Shown here: positions 8,801-16,969 of the stretch, piece by piece
How positions within the stretch are numbered: the first letter of the stretch is position 1
Layout of the letters: the number at the start of each line of letters is the position of its first letter
Assembly (NCBI GenBank): GCA_009781175.1
Contig: WQYQ01000024.1
Location: 1 to 53,041 of the forward strand
Origin: Betaproteobacteria bacterium
GTDB taxonomy: Bacteria; Pseudomonadota; Gammaproteobacteria; Burkholderiales; Rhodocyclaceae
Direction: 5' to 3'
DNA: 53,041 nt
Program-made: the position numbers and the translations under genes
Notes under the pieces: generated by a model
The model's database searches: none
Told to the model about the DNA's origin: nothing
Seen by the model: only the letters and a program-made list of their open reading frames with translations

Positions 8801-10309
8801 ATGTCTGATACCCAAGAAAACACCGTCCCGCAGCAGGACGAGAATCACATCATCGCCGAGCGCCGCGCCAAATTGGCCAAATGGCGTGAAAGCGGCGCTG
8901 CTTATCCGAACAATTTCCGGCGCGAAAACACCGCCGGCAAACTCGACGAACTGTACGGCGAAAAGACAAACGAAGAACTCGAAGCGCTGCCGATCACGGT
9001 TAAAGTCGCAGGCCGGATCATGCTCAAACGCGTGATGGGCAAAGCCTCTTTCCTGACGATTCAGGATCTCTCCGGCCGCATTCAGCTTTATGTCACGCGC
9101 GATGCGCTCGGCGAAGACGCCTATGCCGATTTCAAGACCTGGGATCTGGGCGACATCGTTGGCTGCGTCGGCGCGCTGTTCAGAACCAAAACCGGTGAAC
9201 TTTCGGTTAACGCCGCCGAAATCCGCCTGCTCTCGAAGTCGATCCGCCCTCTGCCCGAAAAACATAAAGGCATCGCGGATGTCGAAACCAAATACCGGCA
9301 GCGCTATCTCGATCTGATCACCTCGGAAGAATCGCGCTTCACCTTCGTCGCGCGCAGCCGCCTGATTCAATCGATCCGCAACTATATGACGCAGCACGGC
9401 TTCCTCGAAGTAGAAACGCCGATGATGCATCCGATCCCCGGCGGCGCGGCGGCCAAGCCCTTCGTCACGCATCACAATGCGCTCGACATGGAACTGTTCC
9501 TGCGCATCGCGCCCGAGCTTTATCTCAAGCGCCTCGTCGTCGGCGGCTTCGAAAAAGTTTTTGAGGTCAATCGCAATTTCCGCAACGAAGGTCTATCCAC
9601 GCGGCATAACCCCGAATTCACGATGATGGAGTTCTACGAGGCTTACGCCGACTACGAACTCGTCATGAACTTCACCGAGGGCCTGCTGCGCCACGCCGCG
9701 CGTGAAGCGCTCGGCGCCGAAACCTTCCAATACCAGGGCCGCGAACTCGATCTTTCCAAGCCCTTCCATCGCCTGACGATGGCCCAGGCGATCCACAAAT
9801 ACCATCCCGGTTTCTCGCTGGAGCAACTTAACGATGCAGCCTGGCTGCGCGACAAGCTCGCCGCAATGAAGATCCAAATCAAGGGCGAAATGGGACTCGG
9901 CGGCCTGCAGTTGCTGATGTTCGAAGCGAATACGGAAGCGGAACTCTGGGAGCCGACCTTCATCATCGACTACCCAACCGAAATCAGCCCGCTCGCGCGC
10001 AAATCCGACGCCCGACCGGAGATTACGGAACGCTTCGAACTCTTCATCGTCGGGCGCGAAATCTGCAACGGCTTCTCCGAGCTGAACGACCCGGAAGATC
10101 AGGCCGAACGCTTCCTCGCGCAGGCGGCGGCCAAGGAAGCCGGCGACGAAGAGGCGATGTATTACGATGCCGACTATATCCGCGCCCTGGAATACGGCCT
10201 GCCGCCAACCGGCGGTTGCGGCGTGGGAATCGACAGGCTCATCATGCTGCTGACCGACAGTCCCGCAATCAGGGATGTTATCCTGTTCCCGCAAATGCGC
10301 CCGGAATAA
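8801..10309 (+). CDS. lysS: Lysyl-tRNA synthetase, class II
   Basis: A 502-residue class II aminoacyl-tRNA synthetase that charges tRNA-Lys. An N-terminal OB-fold anticodon-binding domain (about residues 65-160) precedes the catalytic core. Motif 2 is visible as [12 protein letters not shown] and motif 3 as [14 protein letters not shown] near the C-terminus. The [30 protein letters not shown] stretch is typical of bacterial LysS. In many betaproteobacteria lysS directly follows prfB; here about 7.5 kb (Mks-like genes and a diguanylate cyclase) lies between them. The ATG follows a 104-bp gap and has no strong ribosome-binding site. Confidence 0.97.
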   Translation: MSDTQENTVPQQDENHIIAERRAKLAKWRESGAAYPNNFRRENTAGKLDELYGEKTNEELEALPITVKVAGRIMLKRVMGKASFLTIQDLSGRIQLYVTRDALGEDAYADFKTWDLGDIVGCVGALFRTKTGELSVNAAEIRLLSKSIRPLPEKHKGIADVETKYRQRYLDLITSEESRFTFVARSRLIQSIRNYMTQHGFLEVETPMMHPIPGGAAAKPFVTHHNALDMELFLRIAPELYLKRLVVGGFEKVFEVNRNFRNEGLSTRHNPEFTMMEFYEAYADYELVMNFTEGLLRHAAREALGAETFQYQGRELDLSKPFHRLTMAQAIHKYHPGFSLEQLNDAAWLRDKLAAMKIQIKGEMGLGGLQLLMFEANTEAELWEPTFIIDYPTEISPLARKSDARPEITERFELFIVGREICNGFSELNDPEDQAERFLAQAAAKEAGDEEAMYYDADYIRALEYGLPPTGGCGVGIDRLIMLLTDSPAIRDVILFPQMRPE

Positions 10310-10365
10310 TCAAGCAAACGGGTTCGATCGCACGGGCTAAAAATTAGTTTTTGGATTTAGAGAAC

Positions 10366-12267
10366 GTGACTACAAAAAGCTATCTGCCGCTCGAGCCCGC
10401 GCAATTTGAACTTGACGACCACAACACACCTTACTCTGTCATCTACGGAGACGTCTACCATCCGACGGCGGGCGCAATGGGCCAGGCCCGCCATGTTTTT
10501 GTGGCTGGCAGCGGAATGCCCGAAGCCTGGCGCGACCAGGATGAATACACCATTCTGGAAACCGGCTTCGGACTCGGACACAACTTCCTGGCCGCCTGGG
10601 AAGCATGGCGTAATGACAGCCAGCGCAGCCGCAGACTGCACTTCATCTCCGTCGAAAAACACCCGTTTTCGGCGCAGGATCTCGCCCAGGCGCATGCCCA
10701 TTCTCACGCGCCGGCGGAGCTCTCCGCGCAGTTACGCGCGCAATGGCCCGTCGCGCTTCCCGGCTTTCATCGGCTTCACTTCGATTCAAACCGCGTCACA
10801 CTCAGCGTACTGTTTGGCGAAGCCGAACAGATGCTTTCCGAACTGCGCACCCAGGCGGACGCAATATTTCTCGACGGTTTCTCGCCGAGCAGAAACCCCG
10901 ATATGTGGTCGCAGCCACTCTTTCAGCTACTCGCAAAATTCGCGCACAACAAAACCCGGATCGCCACCTGGTCGGTTTCTAATTATGTGCGCACCGGCCT
11001 CGCCGAAGCGGGTTTCCTGACCGACAAACAATCAGGCTTCGATCGCAAGCGCGAAATGCTCTGCGGCCATTTGCCGACGAGCGTACAAAAACGCAGTGGG
11101 CCCGATGATAAACGGGCACTCGTTATCGGCGCCGGCCTCGCCGGCACATCGGTTGCTGAACGACTCGCCGCGCGCGGCTGGGAAGTTCAAATTCTCGAGG
11201 TCGCGGCACGACCGGCTCAAGGCGCCTCGGGGAATCTCGCCGGCGCCTTCCGCCCCCTACCTTCGGCCGACGAAAGCCGGCTCTTCCAGCTCACCCGCGC
11301 AGGCTTTCTCTACGGTTCACGTCACCTGAGAACACTGGAATCCGAAGGACTTGGCGCACGCTGGTCAGCTTGCGGCGTATTACACCTTGCGCGCGATGTA
11401 GCACATGAAGTCAAACAACGTGAAATTGTCGAAAACCTGCGGGCACCACGGGATTTCTTGCGTTTTGTCGAGCGCGGCGAAGCAACCGAAATCGCAGGCT
11501 ATCCAACGGCTTTCGGCGGCTGGTATTTCCCCCACGGCGGCTGGGTTAATCCTCCGAGTGTATGCATGGCGAATATCGCCCGTCAGCACAGCCGGATTAC
11601 ATGCGGCTACAACCAATACATCGCACGCCTGCAAAGAGTCGCGGGCCTCTGGAACACCGTCAACGACGCGGGCGAAACGCTCGCGGAAGCGCCGGTCGTC
11701 ATCCTTGCGAACGCCGCGGATGCGCGCAGACTCGGCCTGACCAAATGGCTCCCCCTGCGCAGCGCGCGCGGGCAGGTCACTCACTTACCGGAACATTCCG
11801 CGCCAAGCCTGAAAGCCGTCGTCTGCGGACAAGGCTATGTGACCCCACCCGTCGATGGCTTCATCGCAGCGGGCGCGACCTTTTATGCCGATGACGAATC
11901 GAGCCACATCCGTCTGGGCGACCACCTGGAAAACCTCGACAAACTCAACCGCATGCTGCCCGGCTATACGTCGCGCGACTATCCAATCGATCAGCTGAGC
12001 GGCCGTGTCGCGTATCGCCCCGTGTCACTCGATCGCCTGCCAATCGTCGGGGCGCTGCCTAGCGTTGGCGCGCCGGAAGAAATCGCAGCGGGCGCATCAT
12101 CGCCGCGTCACGCCGGGCTTTATCTGATATCGGGTTTCGGCGCGCGCGGCATCGTCTGGAGCGCCCTGCTCGGCGAATATCTCGCCAGTCAAATCAACTC
12201 CGACACCTCGCCACTCGCCCAATCGCTCGGCGAACGGCTCGACCCCGCACGTTTTCTGCGCCGCTGA
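10366..12267 (+). CDS. mnmC: Bifunctional tRNA mnm5s2U34 biosynthesis enzyme MnmC
   Basis: About 633 residues in two fused domains. The N-terminal methyltransferase (MnmD; residues 1-240, with ETGFGLGHNFLAAW as the SAM-binding loop) methylates the wobble aminomethyl-uridine. The C-terminal FAD-dependent oxidoreductase (MnmC1, starting at VIGAGLAGTSVAERLAARGWEV near 250) removes the carboxymethyl group. The proposed start is GTG at 10366, preceded by TTAGAGA; a TTG at 10351 would add five residues. The 5-carbon modification pathway ends here, while the 2-thiolation enzyme for the same base (mnmA) is encoded at 46.6-47.7 kb. The gene is followed by a strong terminator. Confidence 0.94.
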   Translation: MTTKSYLPLEPAQFELDDHNTPYSVIYGDVYHPTAGAMGQARHVFVAGSGMPEAWRDQDEYTILETGFGLGHNFLAAWEAWRNDSQRSRRLHFISVEKHPFSAQDLAQAHAHSHAPAELSAQLRAQWPVALPGFHRLHFDSNRVTLSVLFGEAEQMLSELRTQADAIFLDGFSPSRNPDMWSQPLFQLLAKFAHNKTRIATWSVSNYVRTGLAEAGFLTDKQSGFDRKREMLCGHLPTSVQKRSGPDDKRALVIGAGLAGTSVAERLAARGWEVQILEVAARPAQGASGNLAGAFRPLPSADESRLFQLTRAGFLYGSRHLRTLESEGLGARWSACGVLHLARDVAHEVKQREIVENLRAPRDFLRFVERGEATEIAGYPTAFGGWYFPHGGWVNPPSVCMANIARQHSRITCGYNQYIARLQRVAGLWNTVNDAGETLAEAPVVILANAADARRLGLTKWLPLRSARGQVTHLPEHSAPSLKAVVCGQGYVTPPVDGFIAAGATFYADDESSHIRLGDHLENLDKLNRMLPGYTSRDYPIDQLSGRVAYRPVSLDRLPIVGALPSVGAPEEIAAGASSPRHAGLYLISGFGARGIVWSALLGEYLASQINSDTSPLAQSLGERLDPARFLRR

Positions 12268-12301
12268 TCCAGCCAGGGTTTCATACCTACCCCCGCAATC
12301 G

Positions 12302-12340
12302 AAAACCCCGTTGCTCAAGGTTTGGGCAACGGGGTTTTAT
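12302..12340 (+). terminator. Intrinsic terminator after mnmC
   Basis: A 13-bp perfect stem (12302-12314 with 12326-12338) with the core ACCCCGTTGC/GCAACGGGGT and an 11-base loop. It ends in TTTT, 34 bp after the mnmC stop. Confidence 0.88.
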
Positions 12341-12365
12341 CCTTTTGAATCGCAGTCTTAGTCAA

Positions 12366-12414
12366 TAACGTTTGTCTCACTGGCCCCGCCATAAATGGCA
12401 GGACTTCATGGTCA
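12366..12414 (+). repeat. Degenerate copy of the palindromic repeat family
   Basis: This stretch matches the right-hand module of the repeats at 21269 and 30675. It shares TAAC..TTGTCTC, then a GCCCCGCCATAAATGGC hairpin, and ends in ATGGTCA. The hairpin has lost pairing and the GCGCTCGAACCG segment is missing, so this looks like an old, decayed copy. Confidence 0.55.
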
Positions 12415-12679
12415 GATGTCGGAAAACTTTCCATTCGCGTGTAAAAAACGCCAAGCAAAAAACACAAAAACCCTGCAACACCAAGAGAGCTATCGGCACC
12501 TGCGCGGCATTCGCCAAGCCATCACGCGGAAAAACCGCGGAAATTCGTTCCGCCGCTACCCGTTTTGCATAAACCCATGCCGTCAAACGTCGGAGATTTT
12601 TTCACCTCTTCGCCAACCACACCAAACAAGAAACATAAAATCTACGTAATACACTGTTTTTAAAACATAAAAATATTCA
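12415..12679. other. Non-coding upstream region of the first PEP-CTERM gene
   Basis: AT-richer than its surroundings, and no plausible gene is seen. It contains a CGCGG-AAAAA-CCGCG inverted repeat at about 12525-12539. The region would be expected to hold the upstream activator sites needed by the sigma-54 promoter at 12680, but no site could be identified. Confidence 0.35.
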
Positions 12680-12695
12680 TGGCACACGACATGCT
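12680..12695 (+). promoter_or_regulatory. Sigma-54 (RpoN) promoter for the first PEP-CTERM gene
   Basis: TGGCACACGACATGCT carries the -24 element TGGCAC and the -12 element TGCT, with exactly 10 bases between the invariant GG (12681-12682) and GC (12693-12694). Transcription would start near 12706, about 90 bases before the ATG at 12797. The paralogous gene at 13714-14457 has the same type of element. Confidence 0.68.
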
Positions 12696-12796
12696 ATGTA
12701 CATGACATACTTCATGACATGCGGACAGCATACGAATTCAGCGTTGTCTGGTGTCCAATGACCAAATTTTCAACAAACAGATCGATAGTGGCTCCT

Positions 12797-13519
12797 ATGA
12801 AAACGAAACATTTCCTCGCATCCATGGCGCTCCTTGGACTGGCCACATCAGCCTATGCGGATACCATCACCGTTCAACAGACTGCTGATCACAACGCAGG
12901 CTACATCGGAGGCATAAATGGCACCCTTAACGGTAACTCGGTATATATAAGCGATATTAACTTCAAGACCATCGATACCAGCACCGGTGGCAGCTACGGC
13001 TTTGCCAGCGGCGGGAATTTCACCGCTTGGTGCGTAGACATCGATCACACTCTGCAGGGGCCGGGGATTGATGTTACCTATAACGTCGGTGGCGTAAACG
13101 ATCTTGCCGCCGCGCTGGGTTCGACTCAAAAGGTCAGCCAGCTTATCGCCCTGGCGAACGAGGTGTATAGCCTCGTCGATACGCCAACGGAAGCAGCCGC
13201 ATTCCAATTGGCCGTGTGGACCATCGCATTTGGCACCCCCAACGGCTCGGGCATTTACCAGCTCAACGCGCCCGGTAACAGCTTTAGCGTGGATCCGACG
13301 ACCGCCGGTTCGGCCTCCGGACAGCTCGCGAATCAATGGCTCAGCGATTTGGGTTCCGCACAGCAGCTCGGGAACTACACGCTCACCTACCTAGGCAGTA
13401 CAGGTAGCCCCACTACGCAAGGCACCATCGTTTTTACAGAGGCTCCGGAGCCTGCCTCGCTCGCATTGCTGGGCATTGGACTGCTCGGTCTCGGCACGCT
13501 GCGGCGTAAGCAAGTGTAA
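12797..13519 (+). CDS. PEP-CTERM surface protein with thioester-like domain
   Basis: A 240-residue exported protein. The signal peptide is about residues 1-21 (MKTKHFLASMALLGLATSAYA). The C-terminus carries the sorting signal: PEP at 217-219, then a hydrophobic segment LALLGIGLLGLG, then RRKQV, the hallmark of exosortase substrates. The mature domain has AWCVDI (Cys79) and, about 58 residues later, FQLAVW (Gln137-Trp141). This is the Cys ... aromatic-Gln-x-x-Val-Trp pattern of internal-thioester domains in bacterial adhesins; whether a thioester forms is inference. The start was chosen because it opens a proper signal peptide shared with the paralogue; an upstream ATG at 12719 would bury it. 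The gene is convergent with its paralogue and driven by a sigma-54-like promoter. Confidence 0.88.
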   Translation: MKTKHFLASMALLGLATSAYADTITVQQTADHNAGYIGGINGTLNGNSVYISDINFKTIDTSTGGSYGFASGGNFTAWCVDIDHTLQGPGIDVTYNVGGVNDLAAALGSTQKVSQLIALANEVYSLVDTPTEAAAFQLAVWTIAFGTPNGSGIYQLNAPGNSFSVDPTTAGSASGQLANQWLSDLGSAQQLGNYTLTYLGSTGSPTTQGTIVFTEAPEPASLALLGIGLLGLGTLRRKQV

Positions 13520-13548
13520 AGACGCTGGTTTTAGAATTGCCGCCCGCG

Positions 13549-13585
13549 AAAATCCCCTGCGCTTATCCCGCAGGGGATTTTTATT
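13549..13585 (+). terminator. Terminator of the first PEP-CTERM gene
   Basis: A 13-bp perfect stem AAAATCCCCTGCG (13549-13561) with CGCAGGGGATTTT (13569-13581), a 7-base loop, then TTATTTT. Confidence 0.9.
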
Positions 13586-13629
13586 TTGGGTACGGGGTTC
13601 AGGGCAATCCGGCATCGTTTATTGCGCAG

Positions 13630-13669
13630 TTAAAAAAGAAAATCCTCTGTGATGACACACAGAGGATTT
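13630..13669 (-). terminator. Terminator of the second PEP-CTERM gene
   Basis: A 12-bp perfect stem (13640-13651 with 13658-13669). On the - strand it runs into a T-rich tract (complement of the A run at 13632-13642). It faces the + strand terminator 45 bp away, so the two convergent genes are insulated from each other. Confidence 0.88.
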
Positions 13670-13713
13670 CAAGTTTTAGCAGTGAATGTCCGATTCAGGA
13701 ATGCTCGAAGCCT

Positions 13714-14457
13714 TTATGCTTTACGCCGAAAGGCGCCAAGCCCAAGCAGCCCGATACCTAACAACGCAAAGGAGGCGGGTTCGGGAACGTTCTTCGAGAA
13801 CACGATCACATCCTGCGTGTAGTTACCCGTGCCGTCATTCAGATAAGTCAGTTTGTAGCTCCCGAGCTGCTGCGCGGAATCCAAATTGCTGAGCCACTGA
13901 TTCGCAAGTTTCCCGGCGTCCGAATTGAGCGTCCCCGAATCCACGCTGAAACCGGCATCGCTTGAACTCAGCTGGTAGGCCCCCGACGCATCCGGCGTGC
14001 CGTATGCGATGGTCCAGACGGCCAATTGGAATGCGGCCGATTCCGTTGTCGTATCAACCAGGCTGTATACCTCGTTCGCCAAAGTAATGAGATCACTGAC
14101 CCTTTGGGCCGAAGCCAGCGCGCTGGCAAGATCGCTTTCCGTTCCTACGTTATATGTAAAGGTTCCGCCATTCATCCAGTGGTAAATATCCACGCACCAT
14201 GCATCGAACTGCCCCGTCGCCAAAAAATCGTAGGAAGTATCGTTGCTCTTGAAATTCATTCCGCCAATTTCAACGCCAACCAGATTGGAGCTGGAATCCG
14301 GATTCGGTGAAGTCGCGCCAACCTGGAATCCGACAGCTCCCGCACCGAAATCCGCGGAGCCGTTATAGGTGACCGTAATGGTTTCCGCACTCACCGATGC
14401 ACTTGTCATCGCAGCGCCGATAAAAGCCATCGCAGTAAAAAAGTATTTCGTTTTCAT
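13714..14457 (-). CDS. PEP-CTERM surface protein with thioester-like domain (paralogue)
   Basis: A 247-residue paralogue of the protein at 12797-13519. It has a signal peptide (about 1-24, ending SVSA), AWCVDI with Cys88, then FQLAVW with Gln144 and Trp148. The shared blocks LANEVYSLVDT, LAVWTIA.GTP and LANQWLS lie in the same order. It ends with VPEPAS, a hydrophobic segment and RRKA, the exosortase sorting signal. The two genes probably arose by inverted duplication and have since diverged in the N-terminal half. Like its partner it is likely secreted, processed by an exosortase (not in this window) and held at the envelope or in extracellular polymer. A sigma-54-like promoter lies 87-103 bp upstream. 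Confidence 0.88.
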   Translation of the reverse strand: MKTKYFFTAMAFIGAAMTSASVSAETITVTYNGSADFGAGAVGFQVGATSPNPDSSSNLVGVEIGGMNFKSNDTSYDFLATGQFDAWCVDIYHWMNGGTFTYNVGTESDLASALASAQRVSDLITLANEVYSLVDTTTESAAFQLAVWTIAYGTPDASGAYQLSSSDAGFSVDSGTLNSDAGKLANQWLSNLDSAQQLGSYKLTYLNDGTGNYTQDVIVFSKNVPEPASFALLGIGLLGLGAFRRKA

Positions 14458-14543
14458 TTAAATCGTACTCGATCCGTATCCAGTAAATTGAAAAATGGCT
14501 TCAGCCCGGGTTTCCCATAGCATTCACCAACAACGCCATATTC

Positions 14544-14560
14544 AGCAAAATCAATGCCAA
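14544..14560 (-). promoter_or_regulatory. Sigma-54 (RpoN) promoter for the second PEP-CTERM gene
   Basis: Read on the - strand, TTGGCATTGATTTTGCT contains the -24 element TTGGCA and the -12 element TTGCT, with exactly 10 bases between GG (14557-14558) and GC (14545-14546). This is close to the RpoN consensus. The predicted transcript would start near 14533, leaving about 75 bases of leader. Confidence 0.72.
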
Positions 14561-14923
14561 ACTGAAAAAATCGTTATATATCAATAAACTGTTAAAAATA
14601 ATATCCGCTCGACATTTTGAGATGTCAGTATTCCCGACTTGCCCGCGTGATCTATTTCGCAGCCCCACGCCACACATCGCCATGTGTCCTATCACTAGGT
14701 ATAACGGCCGCCAAACGCTGTGGCGGATACGTTTTTTCACCGCCGTGATCAGAATTTCTCGAATACGCTGAGCGAGGCACGGGATATAAACTCGCTCATG
14801 AAACGGCGCTGCGAACAAAGCCGATAAGACTGCCAGCATCGGTGTCGGGCGTAGAACCAAATCGGTTACGCTGTGCCTTGTCCGTGACACAATTTAATAA
14901 TTAGACTTTCCAGGTTTTCACCG
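14561..14923. other. Non-coding region between the PEP-CTERM gene and recJ
   Basis: No credible gene is seen. It presumably contains activator sites for the sigma-54 promoter and the recJ promoter. A CCGCCA/TGGCGG hairpin (14708-14726) followed by a T6 run at 14732-14737 looks like an intrinsic terminator on the + strand. It has no obvious gene upstream of it, so a short transcript could end here. Confidence 0.35.
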
Positions 14924-16615
14924 ATGCAACGCATCCAAGCTCGCGCAGTTCCCAACACGGCGGTCACACAGCTCACCAATTCCGGTTTGCCCCCTTTGCT
15001 CGCGCGCCTTTACGCGGCACGCGGCGTTACACGCAAAAACGAACTCGATTACGCGCTTGACGCGCTCATCCCGCCGACGGCGCTGAGCGGCATGCAGGCG
15101 GCAGCGCACATGCTTGCCGATGCAATCGCCATGCACGCGAAAATTCTGATCGTCGCGGACTATGACTGCGACGGCGCGACCGCTTGCGCGCTCGGAATCC
15201 GCGCACTGCGCAGCTTCGGCGCGACGGTCGAATACCTTGTCCCGAACCGCTTTCAGTTTGGTTACGGCCTTACGCCGGCCATCGTTGAACTGGCCGCGCA
15301 ACGCAAACCCGATGTGCTCGTCACGGTCGACAACGGCATTGCCAGCATGGAAGGCGTGACCGCCGCGCGCGAATTGGGCATTAAAACGTTGATTACCGAC
15401 CATCACCTGGCCGGAGGGGAGTTGCCCGACGCGGATGTCATCATCAACCCGAACCAGCCCGGGTGTAATTTCCCGAGCAAAGATCTGGCGGGCGTTGGAG
15501 TCATTTTTTATACGATGCTGGGGTTACGCGCCGAACTGCGCCAGCGTGGGCATTTCGCACAACGGCCCGAACCCAGGCTCGCCGATTTGCTCGATCTCGT
15601 CGCGCTCGGAACCGTGGCGGACGTCGTGCCGCTCGATCACAACAACCGCATTCTCGTGCATCAAGGTCTGGCGCGAATACGCGCGGGCCGCATGCAGCCT
15701 GGCATCCGCGCGCTGTTCGCCGCCGCGTCGCGCGATCCGGCGCGCGCCACGACCTTCGATCTGGGTTTCGGCATCGGCCCCCGGCTCAATGCGGCAGGCC
15801 GCCTCACCGACATGTCGCTCGGCATCGAATGTCTGCTCTGCGATAAGCCGGAAGACGCGGTAAGGATGGCGCGCGAACTCGATCAGCTCAACCGCGAGCG
15901 CCGCCATATCGAAGGCGACATGCAGCTACGCGCCGACGAAATGCTCGCAAGCATCGACACGGGTCGCGCGGCAGGGATTGCGTTGTTCGATCCGGAATGG
16001 CATCAAGGCGTGATCGGCATCCTCGCCGGCCGCATCAAAGAACATCGGCACCGGCCCGTGGTCGCTTTTGCCCGCTCAAACGAGGGCCTGCTGAAAGGTT
16101 CGGGGCGCTCGATTCCCGGCCTGCATCTGCGTGATGCGCTGGATCTCCTCAGCAAACGCGAACCGGATTTACTGCGCACATTCGGCGGTCATGCCATGGC
16201 GGCAGGACTTACGATTGCGGAAAGTGACTTCCCGCGTTTCGCGGCAGCTTTCGATCGCATCGTGACCCAATTGGCGGGCCCTGAAATACTCAAACAAACA
16301 ACCGAAACCGACGGATCGCTAAGTACCCAGGAAATGAGCCTGGAAGCCGCGCGTATGCTTGAAAACGAGATATGGGGGCAAGGTTTTCCCGCGCCGCTTT
16401 TTTCGGATTGCTTCGAGGTGGAATCGCAGCGCCTGCTAAAAGACCAACATGTAAAACTCACGCTGCGTAGAGGCACAGAACGTTTTGAAGCAATCCGCTT
16501 CCGTCATTCCGATCCAGCACCGGAGCGGCTTACCGCGGCCTTTCAGCTTGCGGTGAATGAATATCGCGGTAACGCCTCACTGCAATTACTCATTGACGAT
16601 TGGGAGGCCGCTTAA
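14924..16615 (+). CDS. recJ: Single-stranded-DNA-specific 5'-3' exonuclease RecJ
   Basis: A 563-residue DHH-family nuclease that resects 5' ends in recombination and mismatch repair. The N-terminal catalytic core has VADYDCDGATA (metal ligands), VTVDNGIAS and the DHH motif at residues 159-161 (ITDHH). The DHHA1 domain follows, with the conserved GGHAMAAGL near residues 424-432, and then the OB-fold. The length is normal for RecJ. The neighbours are unrelated (a PEP-CTERM gene and a convergent chemotaxis block). The ATG was chosen by the normal RecJ N-terminus. Confidence 0.96.
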   Translation: MQRIQARAVPNTAVTQLTNSGLPPLLARLYAARGVTRKNELDYALDALIPPTALSGMQAAAHMLADAIAMHAKILIVADYDCDGATACALGIRALRSFGATVEYLVPNRFQFGYGLTPAIVELAAQRKPDVLVTVDNGIASMEGVTAARELGIKTLITDHHLAGGELPDADVIINPNQPGCNFPSKDLAGVGVIFYTMLGLRAELRQRGHFAQRPEPRLADLLDLVALGTVADVVPLDHNNRILVHQGLARIRAGRMQPGIRALFAAASRDPARATTFDLGFGIGPRLNAAGRLTDMSLGIECLLCDKPEDAVRMARELDQLNRERRHIEGDMQLRADEMLASIDTGRAAGIALFDPEWHQGVIGILAGRIKEHRHRPVVAFARSNEGLLKGSGRSIPGLHLRDALDLLSKREPDLLRTFGGHAMAAGLTIAESDFPRFAAAFDRIVTQLAGPEILKQTTETDGSLSTQEMSLEAARMLENEIWGQGFPAPLFSDCFEVESQRLLKDQHVKLTLRRGTERFEAIRFRHSDPAPERLTAAFQLAVNEYRGNASLQLLIDDWEAA

Positions 16616-16646
16616 AAAAACGCGCTGAAGAGGGGGAGATTTGCGC

Positions 16647-16955
16647 TCAAGCGACTTTGAAAATCTTGGGGAAATTCGCGATCTCGAGCACTTGCCGCAC
16701 ATTACCGCGCGCCCCGGTTAAAACGAGCGGTTTGTTGACCTGATTGGCCTTATCGCGCAGCAAAAGCAGCATCCCCAATGCGGAGCTGTCGATATAGTCC
16801 ACATCGGCCAAGTCGACCTCAAAAGCCGCAGCGGCATCGGCATAGCCCATGAGTTCTTTTAAGGCATCACGATATTCGCGATGCGAATTGAAATCGAAAC
16901 GACCGCTCAGGCTCATGACGACTTTATTGTTACGCTGCATCAACAAGGTATTCAT
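16647..16955 (-). CDS. STAS-domain (anti-sigma-factor antagonist-like) protein
   Basis: A 102-residue single STAS domain resembling SpoIIAA-type antagonists. VDYIDSSALGMLLLLRD carries the expected phosphorylatable Ser in the DSSALG loop (about residue 60). Such proteins switch between a kinase-bound and a target-bound state through Ser phosphorylation. The start at 16955 is set by a strong GGGGAGG ribosome-binding site; the upstream open frame is antisense-like extension. It lies 14 bp downstream of cheB in the same orientation, so it is probably the last gene of a motB-cheR-cheB transcript and may link partner switching to motility. No cognate kinase or phosphatase is seen nearby. Confidence 0.85.
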   Translation of the reverse strand: MNTLLMQRNNKVVMSLSGRFDFNSHREYRDALKELMGYADAAAAFEVDLADVDYIDSSALGMLLLLRDKANQVNKPLVLTGARGNVRQVLEIANFPKIFKVA

Positions 16956-16969
16956 GCTTTCCTCCCCTT

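Noticed and set aside
14501..14890. A 129-codon - strand open frame upstream of the second PEP-CTERM gene
   Set aside because: It overlaps the sigma-54 promoter, has no ribosome-binding site and no recognisable protein feature.
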